Positions 24,226 through 36,586 of a stretch of DNA of 64,000 bases are shown here, in pieces. The notes beneath the pieces were generated by a model. The model searched no databases. It worked only from the letters and a program-made list of their open reading frames with translations, and was not told where the DNA came from. Position 1 is the stretch's first letter. Each line of letters starts with the position of its first letter. This DNA is from Pyrus communis. Taxonomy: Eukaryota; Streptophyta; Magnoliopsida; Rosales; Rosaceae. Location of the stretch: contig NC_084815.1 in assembly GCF_963583255.1 (NCBI RefSeq), positions 5,255,724 through 5,319,723 of the forward strand. The letters are read 5' to 3'. Position numbers and translations under genes: made by a program.

Positions 24226-26739
24226 ATGGGGAAGAGAAAGAGAGCTAGGGTTTCTGAGCAGAAGCAGCAACCACCACCACAAGTCGAAGACGAAGAAGAA
24301 GAGCACGAACGGAGCGACGAAGATCGCAACCCCTCGACTTCCACCAACGAGAAGAGCCTCTATGAGGTGCGTAAAATCCGTTCAAAATTCAAAATTTTCT
24401 TGATGCGATTCGATTAGCGTTTGATTTCGAACGGAAAGATGGAAAATTTGATTTGTAGAGTGTTTTTTGCCCTAATTTGGGAAATTGGGGTTTTTGACGG
24501 ATTAGGTTTTGTATTTGTTTCGTAGGTTCTTGGCGTGGAGAGAAGCGCTACTCAGCAGGAAATAAAGAAAGCCTATCATAAATTAGCATTGCGATTGCAT
24601 CCGGATAAGAATCCCGGTGATGAGGTGAGAAAGTTTGATATAATTTAGGGGTTTTCTGTGAATTGTGGTGTTTCTGTGAGTGTAAATTTCTGGTATTGTT
24701 CGTGTAGGAAGCTAAAGAAAAGTTTCAGCAATTGCAAAAGGTGATATCGATTCTCGGGGATGAGGAGAAACGAGCACTCTATGACGAGACGGGTTGCCTT
24801 GATGATGATGTGAGTATCTGATGTTATTTTCTTTGCTTTTTGATTCATTCACTTTAATGCATACTGCTGTTTAGTGTGATAAGTAGGATTCTGTACTAGA
24901 AATGACAAGTAGAAATTTCGGGGTGGATGTTCCTCGACTAGAATAATTGTAATCTTCGTACTTGCGCAACTGCTTTGGAAGATCAAATTGGAGGGTTTTA
25001 GATACTTCGGGAAATCAAATGTTGGCTTTGTTCAAGTGGTGCTTATTTTGGTTTCATTGTCATGAGCAGGACCTTACTGGTGATGTTGTTCAGAATCTGC
25101 ATGAATATTTCCGGGTCATATATAAAAAGGTCATGATGTTTTCATCTTTTTATGCTGTCTTGATATAACACAGTGTCGTTTGTACTTTCGGCATATTGCT
25201 GACAACATGCACATCCATTGCAGGTCACTGAAGCTGATATCGAAGAGTTTGAAGCAAACTACAGGGGATCTGATTCCGAGAAGAAAGATTTGATTGATCT
25301 GTATAGCCAGTGCAAGGGGAATATGAACAGGTATTAGCTTTATTTATCACTGCGTTTATCCTTTTTGTCATTTGGTTAGCTGTTTCTGTTTGATACTTAC
25401 AGTTCATTCCCTTGCAGACTATTCTGTTCGATGATATGTTCTGATCCTAAACTCGATTCACACCGCTTCAAGGATATTCTTGATGAGGCAATAGCTGCAG
25501 GTGTGTTATGTTTATTAAGCTCCAGTTTCATAGTGAATTTCTGGGATTTTGGTTCATATTTTATTTTAGGTGTTTGAATATAATGTTTATATTTATGTGA
25601 TTGAAGGATTACAAGGATTTCAAATGATTCATTGGACATAGTCATTTCAGATTCAGTTATTACATTATATCTGGCCATTTCGTGGATTATATCTTTGCGT
25701 TATAACAAATATGAACCATTCTTTTGAATCCTTATATCCAAATGAAGTCTTTGCCTCTTTGTCTTTAAGAAAAAGAGAAAAAATTCCAGTCCTACCACAA
25801 ATTGAAGTGTCAATATTACTAGGAATAATCTTTTTCTGAGCTCAGGCCTGGCTTGCAAACCATGGCCACTTGGTTCTTAAAGATATCTAAAATACAACCA
25901 TAAGTGATAAGATTCACTATGAATGTTAATCAGATGGCCCTAGTTCGCTTCTTAGAGTTAGAGGGGCCTTATCAGTTGCTTGATTCTTTCTTTTGACACT
26001 GCTTAAGGTTTTTGGGTTCAACAAATGATCCTCTATACAACATTATTAGAGCCTTGTTCTAATTATCTAGAGTAATTTCTTTCAATTCACATGCCATCTT
26101 ATGTTTTCTAATTACTCGTACTCTTAAATCACTCTTTCACATTGGTTGTTGAACATGTTGAAACCATCATAGTCAGTTCTCTCTCATTTCATGTCAATGA
26201 CTGTTATTGACGAATAAACCTTTATATTTAGGTAACAGAAATCATTAATGCATTCTTGTCGTACTGAAATGTCCCGCAATTGAGGGTGTTTTTAGTAACC
26301 TCGTATGTTGCTCACGCGGACCCTTGCCGTATCTGTCTCTTAACAGGAGAACTGAAATCAACCAAAGCCTACATGAAATGGGCAAAGAAGGTATCTGAAA
26401 CAAAACCTCCTACCAGCCCTTTAAGGAGAAAGACCAAGTGAGTACTTCTCGACAAGTTTATTTAATTGCTTATACTTAGTTTTAGCTCAACCTAGAAACG
26501 GAAAAGGTTTATGCTTAAATCTAATCGTTTACAGGGCAAAGAAACAGACAGAAGATCTGTATGCAATCATATCTCAGCGCCGCAGTGAGAGGAAAAACCA
26601 GTTTGATTCGATGTTTTCTTCTCTAGTTTCCAGATACGGGGGGAACACTGCTTCTTCAGAACCCACGGAAGAAGAATTTGAGGCTACTCAGAAAAAACTT
26701 GAAAGAAAAAGGTCCTCCACGAAATCAAAACGCAAGTAA
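24226..26739 (+). CDS. DnaJ (J-domain) protein, DNAJC9 / Arabidopsis DnaJ 6 type
   Basis: Eight exons, 24226-24366, 24526-24624, 24708-24809, 25070-25129, 25224-25330, 25418-25500, 26347-26437 and 26535-26739, join in frame to 295 codons plus stop, with GT-AG at each intron. The N-terminus is basic (MGKRKRAR) and then acidic. The J domain spans about 44-110 with the Hsp70-activating HPD at 72-74. A conserved region follows (DLTGDV, YRGSD, CSMICSD, YMKWAKK), ending in a Lys/Arg-rich tail. This architecture matches nuclear DNAJC9-like proteins, which stimulate Hsp70 and in animals also chaperone histones; Arabidopsis DnaJ 6 (At5g06910) has similar length. Nuclear location is inferred from the basic ends. 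The gene looks intact. Confidence 0.93.
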
Positions 26740-28720
26740 TTCAAGCTGCCAGAGAGAGAACTTTACTCTTATCAGACCGATGTTGTGCACGTTGCAAACA
26801 CTAGCGCCTTTTGTTTAACTGTTTAAACGTACCTGCAAAATAGTATTCGAGCTCTGTTCATGGATTTAAGTGTGTTTGCCTGACCTAATGTGCTCGTGAT
26901 CAGTTAATCGATCCTTTTCTTTTTGGAAAACTTATTCCCCCGTATCAACTATCAACTATCAACCATTGTTGGTTGATACGGGATGTGCAAAGAAGCCTTT
27001 GCTGTTTTATCGCGCTATTGAGCTTTGGACTTTTCAATGTTCACTACTGGTCATTGTTAAGTTATCTTACTTTTATGATCCAACAAAAAATTTATGGTGC
27101 TTCAAAATATGAGATATTTCGAGTTTGTTAACCGTTGAATCCTAATTTTTGTATTTTTAAACAAAGATCTAAAGTATCTTATACTTCAGACCATGTAGAA
27201 AATTTCATGATGCAAAACTTGTGTTATGCACTTAGGTTTCTGGTGTTGGAAAAGGTGGCCAATTATACCTTATTCCGAACATTTTTACCATCCACCGTAA
27301 AGTTCATAAAAAACCTTTCAAATTTACTGACATGGCATAAAAGGGACCCACGATTTTCTTGATGGGTATGCCATTTGTATAATGGAAAATGATAAACATA
27401 TTCTATTTAGTCTTTTACACATTTTTGTTTAATTTTGACCATTGACTCCATTTAATTAATTCAATCTAGTGATTTAAAATAAAGAGGTATGTGAAAAGCT
27501 TAAATTTTTTTTTGTAGAAACTACTTCTCTTCCCAAACCGTGTTTGTGCAAACTACGGAACGTCTAAAAGTTTAATTCTAATTAAAAAATAATGTTTAGA
27601 AAAAGCCCATGCTCAAGGGAGGAAAACTGAACTAAGCCATACCCTTAAGTTTATCAATAAAGTCAATGAATTAATAAATTAATGGAGAATTAACGAATAT
27701 AATCAAGACAAACAGGGCATAAGGTGAAAGAAATAGTACAAAACTCATTCCCGAATTCTTGTTGTCTTGGGGCCACTTTACCAATCATGAATTTCTTCAA
27801 CTAACCCACAACTTAACAGACTATTTTTAAACTCTTTTTGGGCTTAATTTACTCAATTTGAATTTGCCTATCTTAGTTTAAGGATATTGAATAACTGAGC
27901 CTTCAAAAAGTTGTGTTGGCTTTAGTGAATGAATGTTGATCGGACTCTCGATAATTTGCGTAAACTGGTACAAGGACTTGATCAATTCTCTATGTGGGAA
28001 TTGGTTTCCCGTGTGACCCCGTGTAGGGTCACTCATGAGAAAACGTGTTGGAGAATAGGATCTCAAAAAAGTATATATACAAGTAATATATGGTGTATCA
28101 CAGAGGTTTTTGTGGTAAAATCACGCACCTAGCAGTATGTCGCTAAGTGAGGACAATATTGGTGGTGGACTGTAATGGGCCTATAAGGTTTATCATGATG
28201 TCAGAGTAGGTTGTTCCATGTGTGATATCACACCCCGATCTTGACATACGTCCAGGATCGACACATAACGTCACCAAATACCTGTATCTCAAACTACCCC
28301 ACCTCTGGGATATGGGCAAAGCACAACTCGAGATCAAAATACATAATAATTTTTCGTATACTTTATAGCTGCATCTAACCTCCTTGTTAGACTGCCTACG
28401 TGCTCTAAATAGGAATCAAGCCATTTGTAATTCGTCATTCACTACACTTGAACAATCATCACATAAATCACTATGTCTCAACATAATACCACACAACAGG
28501 CATGCAACATCACAAGGAACATTCGACGAAGCACAACATAACCTCTAGCCATATTGGTCAACAAGTCTAATCATAATGACAACAATCACAACAAACATCA
28601 TTCCACAATCACATCAATCATTAACACATATCGTACATCGAAATGTAGGGGTAGAGCAACACAGTTCGGCTGAAGCCTACATCTCTGAAGCTGAAATCAA
28701 ATCCAAGGAACCAACAAGTC
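26740..28720. other. Intergenic; 3' region of DnaJ gene and unassigned repeats
   Basis: The first few hundred bases are probably DnaJ 3' untranslated sequence, including a CAACTATCAACTATCAACC microrepeat near 26945. At about 27415-27500 there is a faint family A MITE resemblance. From 28130 to 28700 the sequence contains a CACACCCCGATCTTGACATACG phrase of retrotransposon character, but no ends or proteins can be defined. Confidence 0.4.
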
Positions 28721-28724
28721 AAAT

Positions 28725-28980
28725 GATGCGATTTCGGACCACTCAACGAAATCCATCAACATCGGGTTCTGGACCATTCAACGGAACCAAAACACCAAAG
28801 GAGATTCCGGACCACTCAACGGAATCCAAACCAGGATATGATTCCGGACCACTAAACGGAATCACGGAGTAGAAGGGATTCCAAACCTCTCAACGGAATC
28901 TGAGTGAATACAATTCCAGACCACTCAACGAAATTGCAGAGTACAATGCATATCGAACCACTCAATGAAATCCAAGTGTA
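28725..28980. repeat. Seven-unit array of 36-37 bp palindromic repeats
   Basis: The phrase GGACCACTCAACGGAAT and close variants start at 28736, 28771, 28809, 28846, 28882, 28918 and 28955, a spacing of 35-38 bp. In the best units it is enclosed by the complementary pair GATTCCG and CGGAATC, so each unit can form a small hairpin. Between cores the sequence differs. No gene overlaps it convincingly, although short frames run through. Confidence 0.7.
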
Positions 28981-29029
28981 GACATTGAAATTTTAGTGAA
29001 ATAAATGTTGATCAATGTATTAAAATTAT

Positions 29030-29165
29030 AACCTTTATTCATTTCACCTACATCACACACTCATTTCACCTACAACTTCCACTTACTTCACCAACCTCAC
29101 ACACTCACTTCACCAACATCACACAGTTATTTCACCTACAACATCCACTCACTTCACCAAAAAAA
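29030..29165. repeat. Degenerate TTTCACCTACAAC / CACTTCACCAA repeat
   Basis: A pyrimidine-plus-A low-complexity tract made of alternating TTTCACCTACA and CACACACTCA phrases, roughly 18-36 bp apart. It lies between the palindrome array and the PPR pseudogene. Confidence 0.5.
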
Positions 29166-29341
29166 AATGGATGGTGGTGATTCGAAGAAAACTGTTGAAT
29201 TCGAATCATGTTTGATACAAATCATTTCAAAACTGAGCAAAGAAAGTGAATAGCACATTTAAATCACTATACAACTACATCAGTGGAAATAACAAGAACC
29301 TACAAATTGAAAACCAAAAGGTATCTCCAGCTTCTAACTAC

Positions 29342-30255
29342 TTACAATCGTTTATTACGTTTGAAATCCATTGGACCAGCAAGCTCCGAATCACACGAAT
29401 TCATCTCCTCTGTTAAACTCAATGCCAAGTCCACCTTCCCCATCTTCTTCAGGTTCGTGACCAGCGACCGATAAACATACAGGGAAGGACGAATCTGCCT
29501 CGCCTTCATCTCATCAAGAATCTCAATGCCTCCTCAACATTTCCTGATCTTCCCAGGCTCTCAATCACTGCAGTATAAGTAAGCAAATCTGCCTCCACAC
29601 CATTTTCACCCATTTCCTTGTAGTAAAACAAGTACACATCGAATTTCCCAAGCTTCCTCAAATTGTTCAACACCGTATTGTAAGAAACCACATCAGGGGC
29701 AATGCCGGCCTCTCTCATAGACCCGAACTGACCCAGCATTTCATCAACCCGACCGGCACATCCTAAAATCTCTAAAACAGTGTTGTGGGTGTACAAATCA
29801 GGCACGAAATCAAGAGTTTTCATCTGGGAAAAGATCAGAAGCGCCTTCTCAGTCTCTCCGCATTCGCCGAAAGCAAGATAATCCTGTTTATGACTGTCAT
29901 GCTGGGAGAGGTGAGCTCCATTACCTGCTTGGTTAATTTGAGCAGCTCCGCGCAATCATCCGACTTTGCTAAAGCTTTGGCGACAGTGAGAAAACAAGCA
30001 GAATTTAAAGGTTGAGAAGATGCGATTGCGAGCTGAAGAAGCTGGGATAGGAAGGAAAGGGCGCTGCTTTCGGCTGCGGCTGCAACCAGCACGCGGTTGA
30101 ACGATTTGGGGCTGAGGAAAAGGCGGTTTTCGTACAAGGATTCGAGTAATGTGGCGGCGTTTTGTACGGAGGAAAGAATTTGATTCAGGGTAGCTTCTTG
30201 CTTTGGGGAAGAAGAGGTCCGAGAGCAGCTGATGAATCTGGTTGCGGTGGAAAAC
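29342..30255 (-). pseudogene. Pentatricopeptide repeat protein, frameshifted
   Basis: Three frames must be joined to follow the protein. 30255 to about 29885 carries a low-complexity start and helical repeat sequence ending in MTVINRII. After a shift, about 29885-29520 holds canonical PPR motifs (ALLIFSQMKTLDFVPDLYTHNTVL, then GIAPDVVSYNTVL and GVEADLLTYTAVIESLGR; broken here as GVEAD, LLTYTAVI). After a second one-base shift near 29520, the frame runs DEMKARQIRPSLYVYRSLV to a stop at 29342-29344. The first frame has no ATG, so its start is also lost or in another frame. Such proteins bind organelle RNA. This copy could be a pseudogene, or the breaks could be assembly errors. It resembles short At1g11900-type PPR proteins. 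Confidence 0.7.
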
Positions 30256-30578
30256 AATGGCGGATCGACTGAGGTGGAGAATGGCGTGGGGTTGTGATTC
30301 TGATGCTGCTGCTGCTGCTGCTATGTAGCATCGCAAGTACCTTGAGGAAGAAGATAGCATGCTCTGGATATTCTTAGCGGATGGGGTGGGGGTTCGGAAG
30401 TGCAGGTAAGGTGTTTGATGAAATGCCACATTCGTCAGTCACTGGACCTGGGAGAAGAACATTAAGAATGTTGAGGCGCGGCTGCTGCGCGGGTGTTAAA
30501 TGAAGTGCTTTAAACAAGCCGACACGCTTGTTTTTTACTTCTCTCTTGGTATTTTTTTCACTTCTTTCTTTTTGGCCC

Positions 30579-31068
30579 AGTTTACTGTAGCAATGGTCGT
30601 TCAATTTAATTAAATTGGAGCAATGGTCGCTCAACTAAAAATATATTATTATTGGTCTCTCAACTCATCAAAATGTGTAGCTATGGTCCTTTTCGTCAAC
30701 TTCGTTAGAATTTTGTCTAAGTAAGTTATGTTGGAATGATCGTTGCTACAATTGAGGTCCCCCAACTCATCCATATGTAGCTATGGTCATTTTCATCAAT
30801 TTCGTCAAAATTTTGTCAAAATGAGTTATGTTGGAAGAACCATTGCTACAGTTAGATTAAAGTTGAAGAACCATTGCTCCAATTGGGTTAAGGTTAAGGG
30901 ACCATTTATCCAGTTGGATTAAAGTTGAGGGACCAATGGTAATGAATTTTTAGTTGAAGGACTATAGCTGCATGTTTTGATGAGTTGAGAGACCAATGCT
31001 AATAGATTTTTAGTTGAGGGACCGATGGTAATGGATTTTTAGTTAAGGAACCAATGCTACAATTTACT
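30579..31068. mobile_element. 490-bp fold-back element
   Basis: The two ends are inverted copies: AGTTTACTGTAGCAATGG at the left against AGTAAATTGTAGCATTGG read back from the right. Further in, phrases such as GAGGGACCAATGG and CAACTCATCAAAA recur in both orientations, so most of the segment can fold on itself. No clean target duplication was found and no protein is encoded. Confidence 0.6.
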
Positions 31069-31717
31069 CTTTTGTTGTATATAATCATTTTCCCTGCTCT
31101 TGATAGGGAGAAATTCTAAAGTCTGGCACCCGGTTCACTTGTACTATACGGCAAGACACAAAAAGTCACACGTACCTTATCACTTGGTTTTTAGGCCCAC
31201 ACTTACCCATTCATTGATCCCACCCTCTTTCTCATTGTCCCTAGTTTGGTTTTTGAACAGAAGAACTTCAAAATAAGACGTTATATCTTTATAAAAAGGA
31301 GACGGGTTGAGAAAAGTTGACTTCTATTTATTTTCAACTTTGATCTCTTTCGTTGACATAGGTTATGTTTTTAGCTATCATTTATAAAGTTTTTCTTTCA
31401 ATACAATCAAATATTGAAGAAGAGAAAATCGAATCTAGGACATCGAGTGCAAGGAGTAAAAGTTGTTAAACATTTGAGCTCTTAGCTCCTTAAGCTTTAG
31501 ACTGTAGGTTTCCAGTCTTGGCTTGGTTCATACAAACAACTACTATACAAAGTACAAATGAGTTATTTGCATATATGTAGTACAAATATCATAACTTCAA
31601 TCCGGTTACAAGTTTGACAGTAAGAAATAAAGGGAACCAATGCTCTGCCTAATATATTGCAAGACAAATGGTGGAAACACGGTTCCAGTGTGATGATATA
31701 TGTGCTCCCATCGGTTC
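31069..31717. other. Intergenic, downstream of the NAD(P)H dehydrogenase remnant
   Basis: AT-rich sequence without a recognised gene or bounded repeat. The part next to 31717 may be former 3' untranslated sequence of the remnant. Confidence 0.4.
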
Positions 31718-33640
31718 TCAAATCCGACTGGAGTTCCTTCTGAAAATAGATCGCCTTCCCCAGTCCAAAACCACCAACACCCTTGTGCACCAACTCACTA
31801 GCTTGCTGCAAATATTCCGAGAATTTTCAGCAGAAACCGATATGCTAATGCCGGATTTAAGCTGAGTGAAAGCAAATGTGTATCAGATATTTACCTAGTA
31901 TATACTGAGTACCAGAACCACTGAGTGCTGTGGCCAATTAAGACTAAGTCTCCTGGAAGATGAGCTGCAGTTTGTTCTCCTCCCAATGGGGCAAACATCC
32001 CAAAGTGTTTGTACCTTCAAGTAATAAAAAATTTAGGCCAACAAGCCTACTAGCATAGCATTGTAACTAAGCATGACATTAAAGTCGGTTGTATGATGGA
32101 TTGGTGATAGAATTTCACCTGAAGGGTTGAAAGCGGTGGCGTCCAACATCCCTGAACTTGAGGGGACCTTCAGGGTACTTCTCACATTCTTCCATACAAT
32201 TGAAACAATTGGCAAGGTAGGCACCTTGTTGAGCAGCTACCTAAATTATTAGAATTTCGAAAACAAAAATAGTTAAAGAAATGGAATTTGAGTTAGAGGA
32301 TAAGGAGATGTGATGGAAAAAAAGAAGTGAATATAATGAGTTAACCTGGGCAGTTGCCGAAAGATTTTTCATCCGCAAACTCTGCTTGGGAAATAGCTCC
32401 TTTAAATGTTTCAATATCAATTTCATCTTTCGGGTTTTTCCAACTATTTTCCAGCAACTCATCAATATTCCTCATATGCTTGCTCTTCAAATGAAGGCTC
32501 AGCTGAGGATACATTACCATGAGGTCCTCCAAGACTTCTTGAAATTCCTCTAGACTTAATGTACCAAAGTTGTCCTTATTTGCCCTTCGGAATATCGAAA
32601 CAATATCATCCTGACAACAAATCGGTATGCAATGACAACAAAATATCATACATGGAATCGGCAAATTCTACCATACAACAATGCATGCATCAACATTTTC
32701 AACCATACTGCAATGCATGGCATAAGCAGAAAAACATTAAACAGATATCATGACTTGGCGTTGATTTACTGTTGCACAATCACCTAAAGCATACACCCCG
32801 TCACATCCTTCCACCCTCAGCCATTCATCTGTAGCCAAAACACGTCGATTGGTCTGTTTTGTGCAAACAATTACAAAATTTGATCAATTGAAGCGTCAAA
32901 TCCAAAGTTAAGCTCTCGACTACAATTGGAAACAAGCACAAGTTAGTATCAAACTTGACCAATCTGCTTCATAAAATTGATAATCTCAGGGCGTGGCCCG
33001 ATACCAGTTGCCAGAGAACCATCCCATAAGTTATATTTGAAACTTTTCCTGTTTCTCTATCTTTAGCGGCCACTTCCTTATCAGTTAATTTTACGACCAG
33101 TGAACTTGTTTTTACATCAATTCCATCTTGGAAGAACTTCCCTTCAGCAAATGAAGTAATTCTCTTGTCAAACCTGCAACACCAAATTAACCAAGTGTGT
33201 AAAAATTAAATTAGCATATTTAAACATGTAAAACCCTAATACAGAAACTTGTATGCATGCCTTACCTGTTTAAAATATGATCGTTTGCCTCGATCACAGT
33301 AATTTTTACGTATCCTGTAACTGAAAGGTATAATTTGGCTAAATCCTCTTTTACAAAGTCATGAAGCTCTGCAGCAAACTCTACACTAGCTGGACCGCCG
33401 CCAACACATACAAAACTCAGAAGTTTCTTCTTCTCTTCTTCGCTTGCGCTAGGAAGACTTGCCTTTTCGAAATAGTCAATCACAGTCTGTTGGATCCTTA
33501 CAACGTCTTCTATTCCCTGCAAATCAAAAGCTCAAACCCAACATTAATACTTACTATTTCTTCATCCTGTAAAATACTTTTTGGACATGGGAGGAAGAAT
33601 AAGTTTAAGTTACCTTCAAGAAATGAGCATATTGCTCAAC
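31718..33640 (-). pseudogene. External NAD(P)H dehydrogenase (NDB-type), 5'-truncated, frameshifted
   Basis: Exons recognisable on the minus strand are about 33640-33614 (ends YAHFLK), 33516-33266, 33173-32955, 32853-32755, 32610-32346, 32240-32119, 32014-31895 and 31805-31718. They encode the second nucleotide-binding fold (FVCVGGGPASVEFAAELHDF), the ALGDCA motif, an EF-hand-like insert (NKDNFGTLSLEE, first ligand Asp changed to Asn) and the C-terminal GHSTQWFWYSVY block ending in SSRI. This is the order of mitochondrial outer-face type II NAD(P)H dehydrogenases, which feed electrons to ubiquinone. The N-terminal half with targeting peptide and FAD fold is missing. In exon 3 one base is lost at about 33005-33015 (TGGCAACTGG), breaking the expected WATGIGPRP. 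Otherwise the exons are well kept, so the damage is fairly recent. Confidence 0.85.
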
Positions 33641-35020
33641 ACAAAATATATGCAATGCAAGTCAGAAGAAATCATGATATGCAGAGTTTCATTAAGCATA
33701 AAATGCCAAAGATGTTATGTGTACTATATATAATCGGCAAAAATGATATAAATAAATAAATACATAAATCCTTGCAAAAGAAAACTAAACAAAAACTATG
33801 CAAGCTTGTATAAACATGCGTGTTAAAGGGAGAAATTTCATGTGCATGACGTCTGTTCTTTGTTAAAGAATGAATACATATCATTATTCTGAAAAATGTA
33901 CCAATATTGACAATCGATTGTTTTTAAAAATAAAGAACGGACTTCATAACTGACCAAATACCTCACAGTTACAACAACAAGAATCTTAGATAGAGAGGAA
34001 CGTTGATGGAAAAACCTCGAGGTTGTCTCAAAGAAAGAATGTCCCACATTCTGAAACTCAAATTGTTTCTGATTCTTTCTGAGAAAGAAAAGGTTAGAAA
34101 ATTACAACAATATATTATTTTTGGATTTAGAAGAATTCGAACACTTGGGGTGTGACAGTTTCTAATGGCCGGGTATGTGAGTGAAGGTCCAAGGTCTAAG
34201 GTTAGACGGACACACACTATTTTTTGGGGTCCAAGGTTGACTTGTCAAACTGGGAAATTAGGACACGTGTACCTTGGCCAACAATCGAAGACAAGGTTGT
34301 AAATTAATTTGTAATGCTTTTACCATCTAATCAAGTAGGGTTTTCTCTGATGATGTATAACTTTTGTAGGACGTGAGTAGCCAGTCCACCGGCAAAACAC
34401 AGTCGGTTGGGTAACTATTCACATCGTGAGATTTGTCCCTCATACTAATCAAATTGTATCATGTGAGTTTGTGATATTGTGTCTTTTCTTAACCTTGGTG
34501 GTATGAAGGGAATTCTTTTTAAAAAGAAAGACAACTAGTGGCAAGTCACGATTGTTCATCATTTCCAGAGGACGGGAAGACTTATAGAGACATTGTATCC
34601 TATAATTCTGTGACACTGTGTTGATATTGTACTTACCAAAAAACAATCTACATATTTGCTGCAATAAGCTCAACATTTCGCACATTCAAAAGAATTGATA
34701 GAACAAGATATTACTGTAGTAAGTTCGACATTGTGATAGTAAACAAATCGCATAAGCAAATGCAAACACTCATTATGCCACAACAGTGAACCTAGCTAGA
34801 AGGGATAATAATCTACATGTGCCAGAATGTGCTTTGACCTCTTCAAATACAGCTTGACATGTGCCAGAAAGGTGCTTTGACCTCTCCAGATACGGCTTGA
34901 ATCTTTCCTAAAAATGAACGCTTGAAGCGTTTGAATAAAACTTATAGTTTGTTGAGGCGTTTAGCTCTAATTTACTATATTATTTTCTTATTTGCTTTCC
35001 AGTCATTGCTCATGCAACCC
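33641..35020. other. Intergenic with a short tandem duplication
   Basis: No gene is recognised, and no exons for the missing N-terminal half of the dehydrogenase are found here. A unit of about 43 bp containing CATGTGCCAGAA and GTGCTTTGACCTCT occurs twice at about 34816-34900. Confidence 0.45.
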
Positions 35021-35590
35021 CTATCGACCTTCTGGCAAACTCATGGTGACTAAATTATGGGAAAAATTGGTAGGTGTTCAAAGAGAAGAATCAACAGCAC
35101 CGAGATTCCTATGTGTCAAAAACACAGATTCTTTGGAGAGTGGAGGAAGTGTAGCTTCATTTCCCTACAACATATGAACTACCGAATACATTGTTAGTCG
35201 ATCATCTGGTGCTTCTTGAACGCACAAAAACCCTACATGGATACACCTCCGAGCCTTATCATGCCAACATATTTCCCCTATTGATCCATCAATCACCTCC
35301 GATCTTTTTCCTTCTTTCCACAACTCCCATGCCGAATTAAAATTTAATATATATAGATTTACTCATAAATTTGCAAGAGTTAAACAAAGAATGAGAATAA
35401 GTTAAAATAGTTTTTAATACTTACCCATCCCGCAAGAGTTGTTGAATATTGAAATCGATAAAAAGTAGCATTCTTCTTTCCACTTATAATCTCTAATAAC
35501 AACAATTTGAAGCTGAATACATCTAATTTCTCAGAAAAATGGTTATATCGGAGACATGTATATCCCTATTTGCTACCTAAATAATAGTCC
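35021..35590 (-). pseudogene. Receptor-like kinase 3' fragment, copy 1
   Basis: Minus-strand pieces match the end of a receptor-like kinase: a decayed subdomain VIII-IX piece (about 35570-35430, EKLDVFSF and SGKKNATFY readable only across frames) and the last exon (about 35330-35021) with [15 protein letters not shown] and HVGFLCVQEAP, ending in LPEGR. Stops interrupt it, including one after SVVHML. The same exon pair occurs at 36587-37136 with many shared changes, so the two are tandem copies. The family is the S-domain (G-type lectin) kinases, by the last-exon wording. Confidence 0.75.
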
Positions 35591-35929
35591 TCTCAGATAC
35601 TACATGCTTGGAGTACCATATGTCTATACAGTAGTTTGAAAACTGACCTGGTTTGAAGAAACCTAGCTCGAAGACCCCACTTGAAGAAACAATGGTTTGA
35701 TCATTGGTCAGAGAATTGTTTTCGTTGATGGTGTTGAGAAATAAATACATATAATAAAATAATGGAGAACTCGAACAACGAGATTGGTTTGGTATCCATG
35801 GCTACACAAAAAAATTAGAAGAAAAAGTAGAATTTAAACTATACTGTATGCATTCAAAGTCAACTATTGAAGGGTAAGGGTAAATTCATATATTTATACG
35901 TCTACAACTTAACCTTCACATTCAAATCT

Positions 35930-35956
35930 TGATATACTTGATATACTTGATATTTA
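35930..35956. repeat. CTTGATATA triplicate microrepeat
   Basis: The 10-bp phrase CTTGATATAC recurs directly at about 35930-35956, ending in TTGATATTTAATATTG. It has no coding context. Confidence 0.5.
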
Positions 35957-36586
35957 ATATTGATAAGTAGTTGCCACGAGAAATTTTGAACACGGGTGGT
36001 ACGTCATGTGTCTTTATATAAGTGGTTGAAAATTTTATTTTTTAAGTTATTAACTTTTTAACACATATATCTCATAATTTATATAGTGATACGTAGTATA
36101 CTATCCTTTGCTTTGGTCACACTAACCATGTCTTTGTGAACTATGAATATTCTAATGGGAAATTCTTTGTTCTACACCAGTTAGTTTTTAGACTAGTGTA
36201 CTTGTTTTTTGAAAATTGGGAGACGTAAGAAAATTCCCTGTTTTTTCTTTTAGTTTAGTGTACTTGTCGTTTCATGATATAGTTACGTCTATATCTGTAG
36301 CTGAACAATAATAAAAAAAACTTGTGATATTAAGTTTAGTTTGGATGGGAATAAACCATAAACCACACAAACAGTTCCTGTAATGTGTTAAAATGCGAAA
36401 AGAATACTAAATATCCATTTTGTATATATGTGTCTAAAAGACTCGGCCTCACATGAGAGGTTTTATCTCTCTCCAATTGAGCCCTTGAATTGTTTGTATA
36501 AAACTTATAGTCATCGGGTTTTTTTTTTCTTTCTAATTTAATCCACTATTTTCTCATCTTCTAGCCAGTCACTACTCTTCCAACCC

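Noticed and set aside
28725..28980. CRISPR-like array (regular repeats with different spacers)
   Set aside because: The window is a plant nuclear genome, the repeats are imperfect, and no cas genes exist; treated as a palindromic tandem repeat.
29956..30429. 157-codon minus-strand frame overlapping the PPR remnant
   Set aside because: It is out of frame with the PPR motifs for most of its length; only its first part might be the lost N-terminus after another shift, which I could not prove.
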